Shown here piece by piece: positions 31,276-37,802 of a stretch of 37,802 nucleotides of DNA (its first letter is position 1; every line of letters starts with the position of its first letter). Position numbers and translations under genes: made by a program. This DNA is from DATGLE01 sp035294325. Lineage in GTDB: Bacteria; Chloroflexota; Ktedonobacteria; Ktedonobacterales; Ktedonobacteraceae. The notes under the pieces were generated by a model. The model worked only from the letters and a program-made list of their open reading frames with translations, made no database searches and was not told where the DNA came from. The stretch is from NCBI GenBank assembly GCA_035294325.1, contig DATGLE010000235.1, positions 1 through 37,802 on the forward strand. The letters are read 5' to 3'.

Positions 31276-31584
31276 CTAGTTGCGGGCGATACGGACTTTA
31301 TCGTAGCAAGAACTGCAATAGACGGGGCGGTCATTCTTGGGCAAGAATGGTACCTGCGTCTCGGAGCCGCACTCGGCGCAGATCACCGTGTGCATCTCGC
31401 GCGGGGGACGCTCGGACCGAGTTCCGGTGCCACCTGATGCGGCGCGGCGCGCGGCGCGGCAGCTCGGGCAGCGCCCAGGCTGGTTCATCAGACCTTTTTG
31501 CTGGTAGAACTCTTGTTCACCGGCTGTGAATACGAAATCGTTTCCGCATTCACGGCATCTCAGGGTTTTGTCGACGAAGTTCAA
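31276..31584 (-). CDS. Zinc-ribbon protein with two Cys4 sites
   Basis: 102-residue protein with two metal-binding modules: CRECGNDF plus CPSC (N-terminal half) and CAECGSETQVPF plus CSSCYDK (C-terminal half), each a CxxC...CxxC zinc ribbon, joined by an Arg/Ser/Gly-rich linker. Proteins of this type are widespread and their function is not defined; nucleic-acid binding or a chaperone role is possible. The start is TTG at 31584, with AAGGAGG 7 nt upstream, an optimal site, so it is probably well expressed. Confidence 0.85.
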   Translation of the reverse strand: MNFVDKTLRCRECGNDFVFTAGEQEFYQQKGLMNQPGRCPSCRAARRAASGGTGTRSERPPREMHTVICAECGSETQVPFLPKNDRPVYCSSCYDKVRIARN

Positions 31585-31891
31585 CTAGGGACCTCCTTAT
31601 GATATGTTGGTAATCCTCCGGGTCCATATCTTAGCAGATGTCACCAGTCGTTCTTTACCCCCTACCAGCGTGGGAATTGGATACTCTGGACGAGCACTGT
31701 GCGAGACCGAGATTGGATACCGGATGAAAGCATACACTATCCTTGCATAATTTGCAATACTTTTTGCTGCTAGATCAGCGCTACCCTCCGTATTTTTATG
31801 GAGTTTTTATGTGCATCCCTGTAATGGTGAGTATTAGCAGCGGTAATCAGCTAATACGTACACACAAATCTCCTATAAGCCCGGCGTTTAA
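31585..31891. other. Divergent intergenic region without a gene
   Basis: This stretch separates the zinc-ribbon gene (minus strand) from the deacetylase gene (plus strand). It carries the Shine-Dalgarno site of the former and AT-rich sequence further right. No coding frame or stable hairpin is obvious. Confidence 0.45.
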
Positions 31892-31920
31892 TTGACATGT
31901 GCACATATGTGAATAACAAT
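31892..31920 (+). promoter_or_regulatory. Candidate promoter of the deacetylase gene
   Basis: TTGACA at 31892-31897 is perfect. At 17-nt spacing the -10 is AACAAT (4 of 6). The spacer contains the palindromic stretch ACATGTGCACATATGT, which could be a regulator site. Confidence 0.4.
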
Positions 31921-31982
31921 ATATAGTGTCGCGTTATGCTGAAAAAAAAGGTTAAACATGCCGGCAATGAGAGGGACTGGCA

Positions 31983-33383
31983 ATGGAAGTCACCGGCGTT
32001 CGCAAGGTAACGCGCTCGCGCGCCCGCACTATCGCGCGCATATGCTTCGCACTATCCGTTCTCTGCGCACTTCTGGCCGGTGCGCTGGGAGCCTCTCTGC
32101 TGCTCTTCCCATCGCGAACTGCGACCAGAAAGGCGCAACCAGTCGTTGTGCGCCAGCAACCTGCACCTATCCCGGCCAGCGAGCAGGATGCAATGGAGGT
32201 GAGTGCCACCGCCCGGCAGTTTACCGGCGACCTGCTGGCGCATAACTACGCTGACATGTGGTCTCTGCTTGATCCGCGCAAACAGGCGCAGTGGCCGGGC
32301 GAGGCAGCGTTCGCCACCTTCTGGAAGGGGCGCTTTCAGGATTTCACATTGCAGGGCTTCACTCTGGGAAAAGTCAGGTCCCTCTCCTTCTGGGTTGATC
32401 CAGAAACGATGGCGACGTACAACAATGTGGAAGAGCTACCCGTTTCGCTCCAGCTCGCGCCGAGGCCGATCACACATCTGTTACCTCTGCCACCAGAAGA
32501 TGCTCATCCCGATCAGATCTATCGCAATCTCCCCTTTGTCGTGCGTAAGATTCTCAATCGTGGCGATAAAGGGGACCGCTGGCTTGTGCTCGATGGCGGC
32601 CCGGCGGACCTGGAGGCGCCGATTTTGCCGCCGTTTGTGACTGTTGAGCGAACCGTGCGCGTACCCATTCTTATGTATCACTATACGTCTACTGTGCCCG
32701 CGAACGATCCCGATCCGGCGCTCAGGGCCAGCCTGTCGGTCTCTCCACAGATGCTCGCCGCGCAGTTGGACTATCTCCGGGCCAGTGGCTATCATTCTAT
32801 CACCCTGAACCAGCTCATGAACGCGCTCTACTATGGCGCTCCGCTCCCCGCAAGGCCGATTATCCTTTCATTCGATGACGGCCACGAGGATAACTATCAG
32901 TACGCGTATCCGCTCTTGAAAGCGCATGGCTTCAGCGGCGTATTCTATATTATTACCGGCATGGTGGGGTGGCAGGGGCAGATGACCTGGCCGCAGTTGC
33001 GCACGATGCTCGCCAACGGCATGCAGATCGGCTCCCACACGGTTCATCACGTCGATATGGGCAGCGTTTATCTGGCCTCGCCGGCGCAGGCGCAGCAGGA
33101 AGCACAGGTATCGCAGTTCACGCTGGAGAAGAACCTGGGCATCCCTATCCAGCATTTCTGCTATCCCAACGGCGGGCCATTCAAAAGCGGCAGTCTCGTG
33201 CTGCGTGAGGAGGTCGTCGCCATGCTGGCCGCCGATGGCTATGTGAGCGCGACAACCGATCCCGGTATGACCGGGGACCTCCAGAACAGCCTCACTCCCC
33301 TGGCTCTGCTGCGCATCCGCGTCGATGGTCGCTCCTCGCTCTCGTTCTTTATCCAGACCCTGCGCGCCTATGCCAGCCTGTAA
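31983..33383 (+). CDS. Polysaccharide deacetylase-family protein (NodB domain), membrane-anchored or secreted
   Basis: 466 residues. A hydrophobic segment near residues 18-42 (ICFALSVLCALLAGALGASLLLF) after basic residues acts as a signal anchor. A region of about 110 residues (TARQFTGDLLAHNYADMWSLLDP...) resembles NTF2-like domains seen in secreted Gram-positive proteins. The NodB homology domain follows: VPILMYHYTS, the metal motif SFDDGHED, the SHTVHH His motif, and later CYPNGGPF. Such enzymes remove N-acetyl groups from chitin, peptidoglycan or exopolysaccharide; the substrate here is unknown. ATG at 31983 has AGAGGG 7 nt upstream. Confidence 0.9.
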   Translation: MEVTGVRKVTRSRARTIARICFALSVLCALLAGALGASLLLFPSRTATRKAQPVVVRQQPAPIPASEQDAMEVSATARQFTGDLLAHNYADMWSLLDPRKQAQWPGEAAFATFWKGRFQDFTLQGFTLGKVRSLSFWVDPETMATYNNVEELPVSLQLAPRPITHLLPLPPEDAHPDQIYRNLPFVVRKILNRGDKGDRWLVLDGGPADLEAPILPPFVTVERTVRVPILMYHYTSTVPANDPDPALRASLSVSPQMLAAQLDYLRASGYHSITLNQLMNALYYGAPLPARPIILSFDDGHEDNYQYAYPLLKAHGFSGVFYIITGMVGWQGQMTWPQLRTMLANGMQIGSHTVHHVDMGSVYLASPAQAQQEAQVSQFTLEKNLGIPIQHFCYPNGGPFKSGSLVLREEVVAMLAADGYVSATTDPGMTGDLQNSLTPLALLRIRVDGRSSLSFFIQTLRAYASL

Positions 33384-33392
33384 GCGTGTATC

Positions 33393-33455
33393 CGGCGTTC
33401 GCCGCCTGCACAGGCGCACGCCACAGGCATGAGCCTGTGCAGGCGGCGAACGCCG
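33393..33455. terminator. 23-bp inverted repeat after the deacetylase gene
   Basis: Perfect arms 33393-33415 and 33433-33455 with a 17-nt loop, 10 bp past the stop codon. GC-rich with no T-tract. Probably ends the transcript before the tRNA promoter. Confidence 0.6.
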
Positions 33456-33517
33456 TGCGAAGATGCCAGCTATCGGACATCCTCGAAAAAACTTTAGAAA
33501 TTTGTTACAACAGGGGC

Positions 33518-33546
33518 TTTACAACGACTCACTATTGTGTTATGAT
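33518..33546 (+). promoter_or_regulatory. Promoter of tRNA-Ala(CGC)
   Basis: TTTACA (33518-33523), 17-nt spacer, TATGAT (33541-33546): 5 of 6 at each hexamer. The tRNA begins 11 nt after the -10, so the transcript would have almost no leader. Confidence 0.7.
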
Positions 33547-33556
33547 CTACCTCGCT

Positions 33557-33629
33557 GGGGATGTAGCTCAGCTGGGAGAGCGCGACAATCGCACTGTCGA
33601 GGTCAGGGGTTCGAGCCCCCTCATCTCCA
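33557..33629 (+). tRNA. tRNA-Ala, anticodon CGC
   Basis: 73-nt cloverleaf. The acceptor stem GGGGATG/CATCTCC contains the G3-U70 pair that defines alanine. D-arm GCTC...GAGC, anticodon stem CGACA/TGTCG with loop ATCGCAC giving anticodon CGC, and T-arm with GTTCGAGC. The discriminator is A (33629). The CCA end is not encoded (ctg follows). Confidence 0.93.
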
Positions 33630-33662
33630 CTGCAACCCCGCACCACCTATTTCTACCTTGCC

Positions 33663-33691
33663 TTGCAAATCGCAAATGGATATGGTATTAT
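33663..33691 (+). promoter_or_regulatory. Promoter of the leuS T-box leader
   Basis: TTGCAA (33663-33668), 17-nt spacer, TATTAT (33686-33691) with TGG just before it (extended -10). Predicted start about 33698, at the beginning of the T-box Stem I. Read-through from tRNA-Ala(CGC) is also possible, since I see no terminator between them. Confidence 0.5.
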
Positions 33692-33904
33692 CTCATCTGA
33701 GATTGAAAGACGAACAGGAGTAGTAGGTCTACTTCATGCAGAGAGTAGCCGGGTGGTGCAAGGCTGCAACATCGGACCGAACTCGCCTGTGGTTTTCGCA
33801 GGCGTGAACCCGCATGGATACTTGCGGCTAGCGTTTGCCGGGACGCCCGTTATAGCGTACAATGAGAGTAGATCAAGGATAGGTACCTTCGGCGCTTTAT
33901 ACCT

Positions 33905-33980
33905 GGGCCTGTAGCGCAGCTGGGAGAGCGTCTCCATGGCATGGAGAAGGTCAGGGGTTCGAATCCCCTCAGGTCCACCA
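33905..33980 (+). tRNA. tRNA-Ala, anticodon GGC, nested in the T-box leader
   Basis: Cloverleaf with acceptor stem GGGCCTG/CAGGTCC containing G3-U70 (alanine identity), D-arm GCGC...GAGC-like, anticodon stem TCTCC/GGAGA with loop ATGGCAT giving anticodon GGC, T-arm with GTTCGAAT, discriminator A (33977) and an encoded CCA (33978-33980). All stems are intact, so it looks functional. It sits between T-box Stem I and the antiterminator. I see no separate promoter close upstream, so it is probably transcribed as part of the leader and cut out by RNase P and 3' nucleases. Confidence 0.94.
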
Positions 33981-34021
33981 TTCTTATCCTTAGATCGAAA
34001 ATCAGGGTGGTACCACGGAAT

Positions 34022-34057
34022 AGCCTTTCGTCCCTCACGGATGAAAGGCTTTTTTTG
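34022..34057 (+). terminator. Intrinsic terminator of the T-box leader
   Basis: Stem AGCCTTTCGTCC (34022-34033) with GGATGAAAGGCT (34039-34050), 12 bp including one G-U, 5-nt loop, followed by seven T (34051-34057). The 5' arm overlaps the region that would form the antiterminator with the T-box, the standard mutually exclusive arrangement. Confidence 0.92.
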
Positions 34058-34137
34058 TTACTGGTTTATATTCATACTTCGTTCATTTGAGAGCGTATCT
34101 GATTCTCAGCCTCCTCGCCTGCTCTGACCAGGCGCTC

Positions 34138-34234
34138 GCGCGGCGGAGCCGCGCAATGGAGGTGGTGTGAAGTGGAACAGACGCTTTGCGCCTGTTCCAC
34201 TTCACACCACCTCCAGGGCGAGCGCCTGCGGCGC
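34138..34234. repeat. Three-hairpin intergenic repeat, copy D (inverted)
   Basis: Order is reversed relative to copies A and C. hp3 GCGCGGC gga GCCGCGC at 34138-34154. hp2 arms 34157-34180 and 34192-34215, perfect over 24 bp with a short inner CGC/GCG extension. hp1 core GCGCC tgc GGCGC at 34222-34234. It lies between the T-box terminator and leuS, so it becomes part of the leuS leader after antitermination. Confidence 0.85.
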
Positions 34235-34307
34235 GGGCAAGCGAGGGCGGCGGAAATCGACATTTTGAATCGAGATTGTACGTTGTTAAGACACGGGGAG
34301 GGCCGAA

Positions 34308-36785
34308 TTGATTACGCGCACCAGATACAACCCCAAAGAAATTGAGCGCAAATGGCAGGCGCAATGGGAGGCCGAGCAACTGTATCATGCCCCCGACGAC
34401 TCGCCAAAGACAAAGTTCTATCACCTGGTCATGTACCCTTATCCCTCCGGCGACCTGCATATGGGCCACTGGTATAACTACTCGCCCTTCGACGCCTATG
34501 GCCGCTTCAAGCGCATGCAGGGCTATAACGTGATGCAGCCCATCGGCTTCGACGCCTTCGGCCTGCCTGCCGAAAACGCCGCGATCAAGCGCGGCATCCA
34601 GGCGCGCACCTGGACGCTGGCGAATATCGACAACATGCGCCGTCAACTGCGCATGATGGGCGGCGCCTGGGACTGGCAGCGCGAGGTCGTGTCTTGCCTG
34701 CCCGACTATTACAGGTGGACACAGTGGCTGTTCCTGCAATTCTACAAGCGCGGCCTGGCCTATCGCACCAAAGCTCCGGCAAACTGGTGCCCCGGCTGCA
34801 ATACCACGCTGGCGAACGAGCAGGTGCTGGCCGATGGCACCTGCGAGCGCTGCGGCAGCGTTGTCGTTCGCAAAGAGATCGACCAGTGGCTGCTGAAAAT
34901 ATCGGCCTACGCCGAGCGGCTGCTGGACTTCTCGGAGGTCATCGATTGGCCCGAAAAGACGATGGTTATGCAGCGCAACTGGATTGGCCGCAGCGAGGGC
35001 GCCGAGATTCGCTTCTATACCGAGATCGATGGCAGGCGCGAAGAGGTCCCGGTCTTCACCACGCGCCCGGACACGATCTACGGCGCGACCTTCTTTGTGC
35101 TGGCCCCGGAGCATCCCTGGGTTGAGAAGATCACGACGCCCGAGCGGAAGGCGGCCGTCGATGCCTACATCGACCAGGCGCGGCGCATGACCGAGATCGA
35201 GCGCCTGAGCACAGAAAAAGAGAAGACGGGCGTCTTCACCGGCGGCTATGTCACCAATCCGCTGAACGGCGAGCAGATCCCCGTCTGGATCGCTGATTAT
35301 GTGCTGATGGGCTACGGCGCCGGCGCGATCATGGGTGTGCCCGCGCACGACCAGCGCGACTTCGAGTTCGCGCGCAAGTTCGGCATCCCCATTCGCCAGG
35401 TGATCTGCCCCGAAGGCGAGGAGCCGAGTGATCCGGCTGCCTGGACGGAGGCGAAATCGCAACCGGGGGTGATGATAAATTCCGGCCCCTTCGATGGCAC
35501 GCCTGCCGATGAGGCCATCGCGAAGGTGACGAAGTACATCGAGGAGCAGGGCATCGGCAAGTTCATGGTCACGTATCGCCTGCGCGACTGGCTGATTAGC
35601 CGCCAGCGCTACTGGGGCGCGCCCATCCCCATTGTCTATTGTCCGAAGGATGGCATGCAGCCCGTGCCAGAGGAGCAACTGCCCGTCTGGCTGCCCGAGA
35701 ATGTGCAGTTCAAACCCACTGGCGAATCGCCGCTGCGCTACGAGCCGGAGTTCCTGAACACAACCTGCCCGGTCTGCGGCGGTCCGGCAACGCGGGAGGC
35801 CGATACGATGGATACCTTCATCGATTCGTCCTGGTACTTCCTGCGCTATGCCGATCCGCATAATACTGAAGAGGCGTGGAGCCAGGAAAAGCTGAAGAAA
35901 TGGCTGCCCGTTGACCAGTACGTGGGCGGCGTGGAGCATGCCATTCTGCACCTGCTGTACTCGCGCTTCTTCGTTAAAGCTCTGCACGATATGGGCTACC
36001 TGGACTTCGATGAGCCGTTCCTGCGCCTGTACCATCAGGGCATGGTGCTGGGCGCCGATGGGCAGAAGATGTCCAAGTCGCGCGGCAATGTCGAGGCGCC
36101 CGACAGGTACGTCGATAAGTACGGCGCCGATACCGTGCGCTGTTACATGATGTTCATCGGACCGTTCGATGCCGGCGGCTCCTTCATAGCGGAGAATGTG
36201 GAGGGGATCTGGCGCTTCATGAATCGCTTCTGGAACCTGGTCAACGACTCCTGGGTCGCGGGCCAGGTGAGTGAGCAGGAAACGCCTGAGAGCAGGGCTA
36301 TCGAGCGTCTGCGCCATAAGACTATCAAGCGCGTTACCGAGGACCTGAGCAATTTCCGCTTCAACACGGCGCTGGCCGCGCTGATGGAATTCGATAATGC
36401 TCTGATTAAGCAGCAGAACGAGCCGGTCGCGCGCAGCGCTGCTTATCGCCGCGCGCTGGAGACGATGATGCAACTGCTGGCGCCGATGGCTCCCCATATT
36501 ACCGAGGAGCTGTGGCACCTGACGGGGCATAGCGGCAGCATCCATATGTCGGCGTGGCCGGTCTACGATGAGGCGCTGACACATGACGAGACCTTCACGC
36601 TGGTCGTGCAGGTCAACGGCAAGGTGCGTGACCGCATTGAAGTTCCCGCCGGTATCAGCGAGGACGAGGTGCGCAAGCTGGCGCTGCACAGCCCCAGGGT
36701 GATGTCATTTATCGGCGACGCCACGGTGCAGAAGGTCATCTATGTTCCCGGGCGCCTGGCAAATATTGTTGTGCGCAACAAATAG
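34308..36785 (+). CDS. leuS: Leucyl-tRNA synthetase
   Basis: Class Ia aminoacyl-tRNA synthetase that charges tRNA-Leu with leucine. The HIGH-type motif HMGH is at residues 51-54 within YPSGDLHMGHWYNY, and KMSKS at 587-591. Zinc-site-like Cys clusters occur at CPGCNTTLANEQV...CERCGS and CPVCGGPATREADTMDTF. The editing domain (CP1) includes TTRPDTIYGATFFVLAPEHP with the conserved threonines, and GVPAHDQRDFEFA. It has 825 residues, normal. The TTG start at 34308 has GGGGAGGG 5-6 nt upstream. It is controlled by the leucine-specifier T-box about 250 nt upstream, which fits its function. Confidence 0.97.
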   Translation: MITRTRYNPKEIERKWQAQWEAEQLYHAPDDSPKTKFYHLVMYPYPSGDLHMGHWYNYSPFDAYGRFKRMQGYNVMQPIGFDAFGLPAENAAIKRGIQARTWTLANIDNMRRQLRMMGGAWDWQREVVSCLPDYYRWTQWLFLQFYKRGLAYRTKAPANWCPGCNTTLANEQVLADGTCERCGSVVVRKEIDQWLLKISAYAERLLDFSEVIDWPEKTMVMQRNWIGRSEGAEIRFYTEIDGRREEVPVFTTRPDTIYGATFFVLAPEHPWVEKITTPERKAAVDAYIDQARRMTEIERLSTEKEKTGVFTGGYVTNPLNGEQIPVWIADYVLMGYGAGAIMGVPAHDQRDFEFARKFGIPIRQVICPEGEEPSDPAAWTEAKSQPGVMINSGPFDGTPADEAIAKVTKYIEEQGIGKFMVTYRLRDWLISRQRYWGAPIPIVYCPKDGMQPVPEEQLPVWLPENVQFKPTGESPLRYEPEFLNTTCPVCGGPATREADTMDTFIDSSWYFLRYADPHNTEEAWSQEKLKKWLPVDQYVGGVEHAILHLLYSRFFVKALHDMGYLDFDEPFLRLYHQGMVLGADGQKMSKSRGNVEAPDRYVDKYGADTVRCYMMFIGPFDAGGSFIAENVEGIWRFMNRFWNLVNDSWVAGQVSEQETPESRAIERLRHKTIKRVTEDLSNFRFNTALAALMEFDNALIKQQNEPVARSAAYRRALETMMQLLAPMAPHITEELWHLTGHSGSIHMSAWPVYDEALTHDETFTLVVQVNGKVRDRIEVPAGISEDEVRKLALHSPRVMSFIGDATVQKVIYVPGRLANIVVRNK

Positions 36786-36845
36786 CCAGCCCGGCAGGAC
36801 ATGCAGCCGGCCCGGCAGGACGGGCCGGCAAGACGAAGGCAAACA

Positions 36846-36933
36846 AGACGAGGGCCGGCAAGACGAGGGCCGGCAAGACGAGGGCAAGCCTCGTCTCTAC
36901 ATCTTTTTGTAGAGACGAGGCTTGCCCTCGTCT
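36846..36933. repeat. Direct 15-bp repeats plus 26-bp palindrome after leuS
   Basis: AGACGAGGGCCGGCA occurs at 36846-36860 and 36861-36875. A third partial unit opens a perfect inverted repeat with arms 36876-36901 and 36908-36933. A further inverted copy of the GACGAGGGCAAAC type follows to about 36947. The hairpin with its T-rich loop probably terminates leuS. The motif resembles the repeat at the right end of the window. Confidence 0.75.
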
Positions 36934-36960
36934 GGTTTGCCCTCGTCTTTGATTCTAGCC

Positions 36961-37444
36961 TCATATCGCCTTTCCGCATTCCCTTCCTTTCTCGTGTCAT
37001 ATTTTGTAACTCGCCTCCGTCTATATATTGTGAAGAGACTAGTTTCCCACGCCACATTGTAGGAAAAATGCCCCATAAAAAAGGAACCTGCACGTTGTTT
37101 CAAACGTATATAGGGCAGATGACTCATCGTGGCTCACCCTTTGCCAGCGCGCAGGCAGGGGCTGCGGATGAGCGCGATCAGTAGTGAGCTATTTCACAGT
37201 GTAGTTGTTACTCAGTAGATAGTCGCTGCGTCTCTTTCCGTTTATGCTATGGGCAGGAGGAATAGTATAGCGGGAGGGAAAAAGTGGTGGGTTGACAATA
37301 TTTGGGATTGCGAATAACCGGGCGTCTTATTTATTAGAGAATCATTTCTCACTATAAGGATAACCGGCAGTCAATGGATCGGAAGCATGCGGAAGAAAAC
37401 AGTGGTGGATGTCCCACCACTGCTGGCGCAGGTGGAAGGACACA
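36961..37444. other. Gene-free region before the last gene
   Basis: I find no convincing gene. A perfect TTGACA lies at 37292-37297 without a good -10 at normal spacing. A small hairpin GAGAA...TTTCTC lies near 37338-37351, followed by ctataagg. One of these may belong to the promoter of the small downstream gene. Confidence 0.4.
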
Positions 37445-37663
37445 ATGATGAATACACAGCCGCTAGAGATGATAACAGACGTTGAGACCAGTACCGTTAC
37501 GGAGACCGAGATGCTGGCCCAGAGCGGGTTTACCCAGGATGAGATTGTTTCTCTGCTCTGGCTGCGCCAGTGGTATCAGCATGGTGGGAGTGATCGTGTG
37601 CCGATAGTGCGTCACCTGGAGTTTCTTAAACAGCTTCTAGCTGACGGTAAGATAGATCTATAA
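37445..37663 (+). CDS. Small protein of unknown function
   Basis: 72 residues, not recognised. Acidic N-terminal half (ITDVETSTVTETEMLAQSG), then FTQDEIVSLLWLRQWYQHGGSDRVPIVRHLEFLKQLLADGKIDL, which looks like two or three short helices with conserved-looking Trp and Leu. No membrane segment. ATG at 37445 (a second ATG follows at 37448), with GGAAGG about 5 nt upstream, supports real translation. Longer starts exist upstream but lack a ribosome site. Confidence 0.6.
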   Translation: MMNTQPLEMITDVETSTVTETEMLAQSGFTQDEIVSLLWLRQWYQHGGSDRVPIVRHLEFLKQLLADGKIDL

Positions 37664-37673
37664 TCATTACGTC

Positions 37674-37802
37674 TGCCGGGGCATGTTGATGCCCCCTGCG
37701 TTGATGGCAGGGTATAGAGTAAGAGACGGGGCGCCAGCCCCGCCTCTGCATTTTTGGCTGGCGGGCGCCTGCCAGGTGTAGAGACGGGGCTGGCCCCCGT
37801 CT
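37674..37802. repeat. GC-rich inverted-repeat element cut by the window end
   Basis: Several nested complementary segments: GGGGCAT/ATGCCCC near 37678-37694, GGGGCGCCAGCCCC, and AGAGACGGGGC repeated at about 37721 and 37778. It resembles the agacgaggg element downstream of leuS, with the same GTAGAGACG-type core, and probably acts as terminator of the small gene. The right part lies outside the window. Confidence 0.6.

Larger units (their letters stand above)
33698..34057 (+). promoter_or_regulatory. Leucine T-box riboswitch containing a tRNA gene
   Basis: Transcriptional T-box leader upstream of leuS that should sense uncharged tRNA-Leu. Stem I: lower helix ACAGG/CCTGT (33714-33718 with 33786-33790), the AGTA side of the specifier loop at about 33719-33725, and opposite it GAA followed by specifier CTC (33782-33784). 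Then come GGTC/GACC, the AGAGAG bulge (33740-33745), and the distal stem GTAGCC/GGCTGC with loop GGGTGGTGCAA. A Stem II-like hairpin CCGCA/TGCGG and the ...CCGTTAT...AATGAGAG motif follow. The T-box AGGGTGGTACCACGG is at 34004-34018, and its TGGT pairs with ACCA. Between the AATGAGAG motif and the T-box lies a whole tRNA-Ala gene, framed by arms GATCAAGGATA (33871-33881) and TATCCTT-A-GATC (33985-33996). Confidence 0.88.

Noticed and set aside
34083..36689. 868-residue open frame on the minus strand opposite leuS
   Set aside because: It is the mirror frame of a GC-rich coding sequence. The leuS protein on the other strand has all family motifs, and the mirror translation has none.

Overview
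The window looks like a chromosome segment from a Chloroflexota bacterium, most likely class Ktedonobacteria or a close relative. This is inference from gene content, not a search. The pointers are a monoderm-style dcw (division and cell wall) cluster, two adjacent full-length RelA/SpoT homologues, a T-box riboswitch, frequent TTG and GTG starts with strong Shine-Dalgarno sites, mid-to-high GC, and many palindromic intergenic repeats. No phage, transposase or CRISPR array is visible.

Layout. Positions 436-14100, minus strand: a dcw cluster in the order mraZ-rsmH-ftsL-ftsI-(101-aa unknown)-ftsW-murG-murC-murB-ftsQ-ftsA-ftsZ. Genes are tightly packed, with ATGA/TTGA stop-start overlaps at murG/murC, murC/murB and murB/ftsQ. 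The usual murE-murF-mraY-murD block is absent. Where it would normally lie there is a short unknown gene, a structured repeat and a strong promoter-like sequence pointing the other way. Upstream of mraZ are a 10-bp-phased array of MraZ-type boxes and two perfect DnaA boxes.

Positions 14586-22722, plus strand: an orphan molybdenum-hydroxylase large subunit, a metallo-beta-lactamase-fold hydrolase, an HU-like DNA-binding protein, a macro-domain protein, a PadR regulator, a DrrAB-type ABC exporter behind a large palindromic operator, and methionine aminopeptidase. Positions 22804-23588, minus strand: a J-domain protein and dUTPase. Positions 23640-25667, plus strand: a small membrane-anchored unknown protein and a sigma-70 factor. 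Positions 25740-30810, minus strand: two RelA/SpoT-family proteins, one with an intact hydrolase HD site and one whose HD site is lost. Then come a zinc-ribbon protein (minus strand) and a secreted or anchored polysaccharide deacetylase (plus strand).

Positions 33518-36785, plus strand: tRNA-Ala(CGC), then a leucine T-box leader (specifier CTC), then leuS. The notable feature is that a complete tRNA-Ala(GGC) gene lies inside the T-box leader, between Stem I and the antiterminator. Complementary arms flank it at the place of Stem III. I regard this nested tRNA/T-box arrangement as the most unusual element here.

A second theme is a family of three-hairpin intergenic repeats. There are four copies, near 9.9, 14.4, 19.9 and 34.2 kb. 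The outer hairpins are conserved, but the long central palindrome changes sequence from copy to copy while staying perfectly self-complementary. The window ends with a 72-residue unknown protein and another GC-rich repeat.
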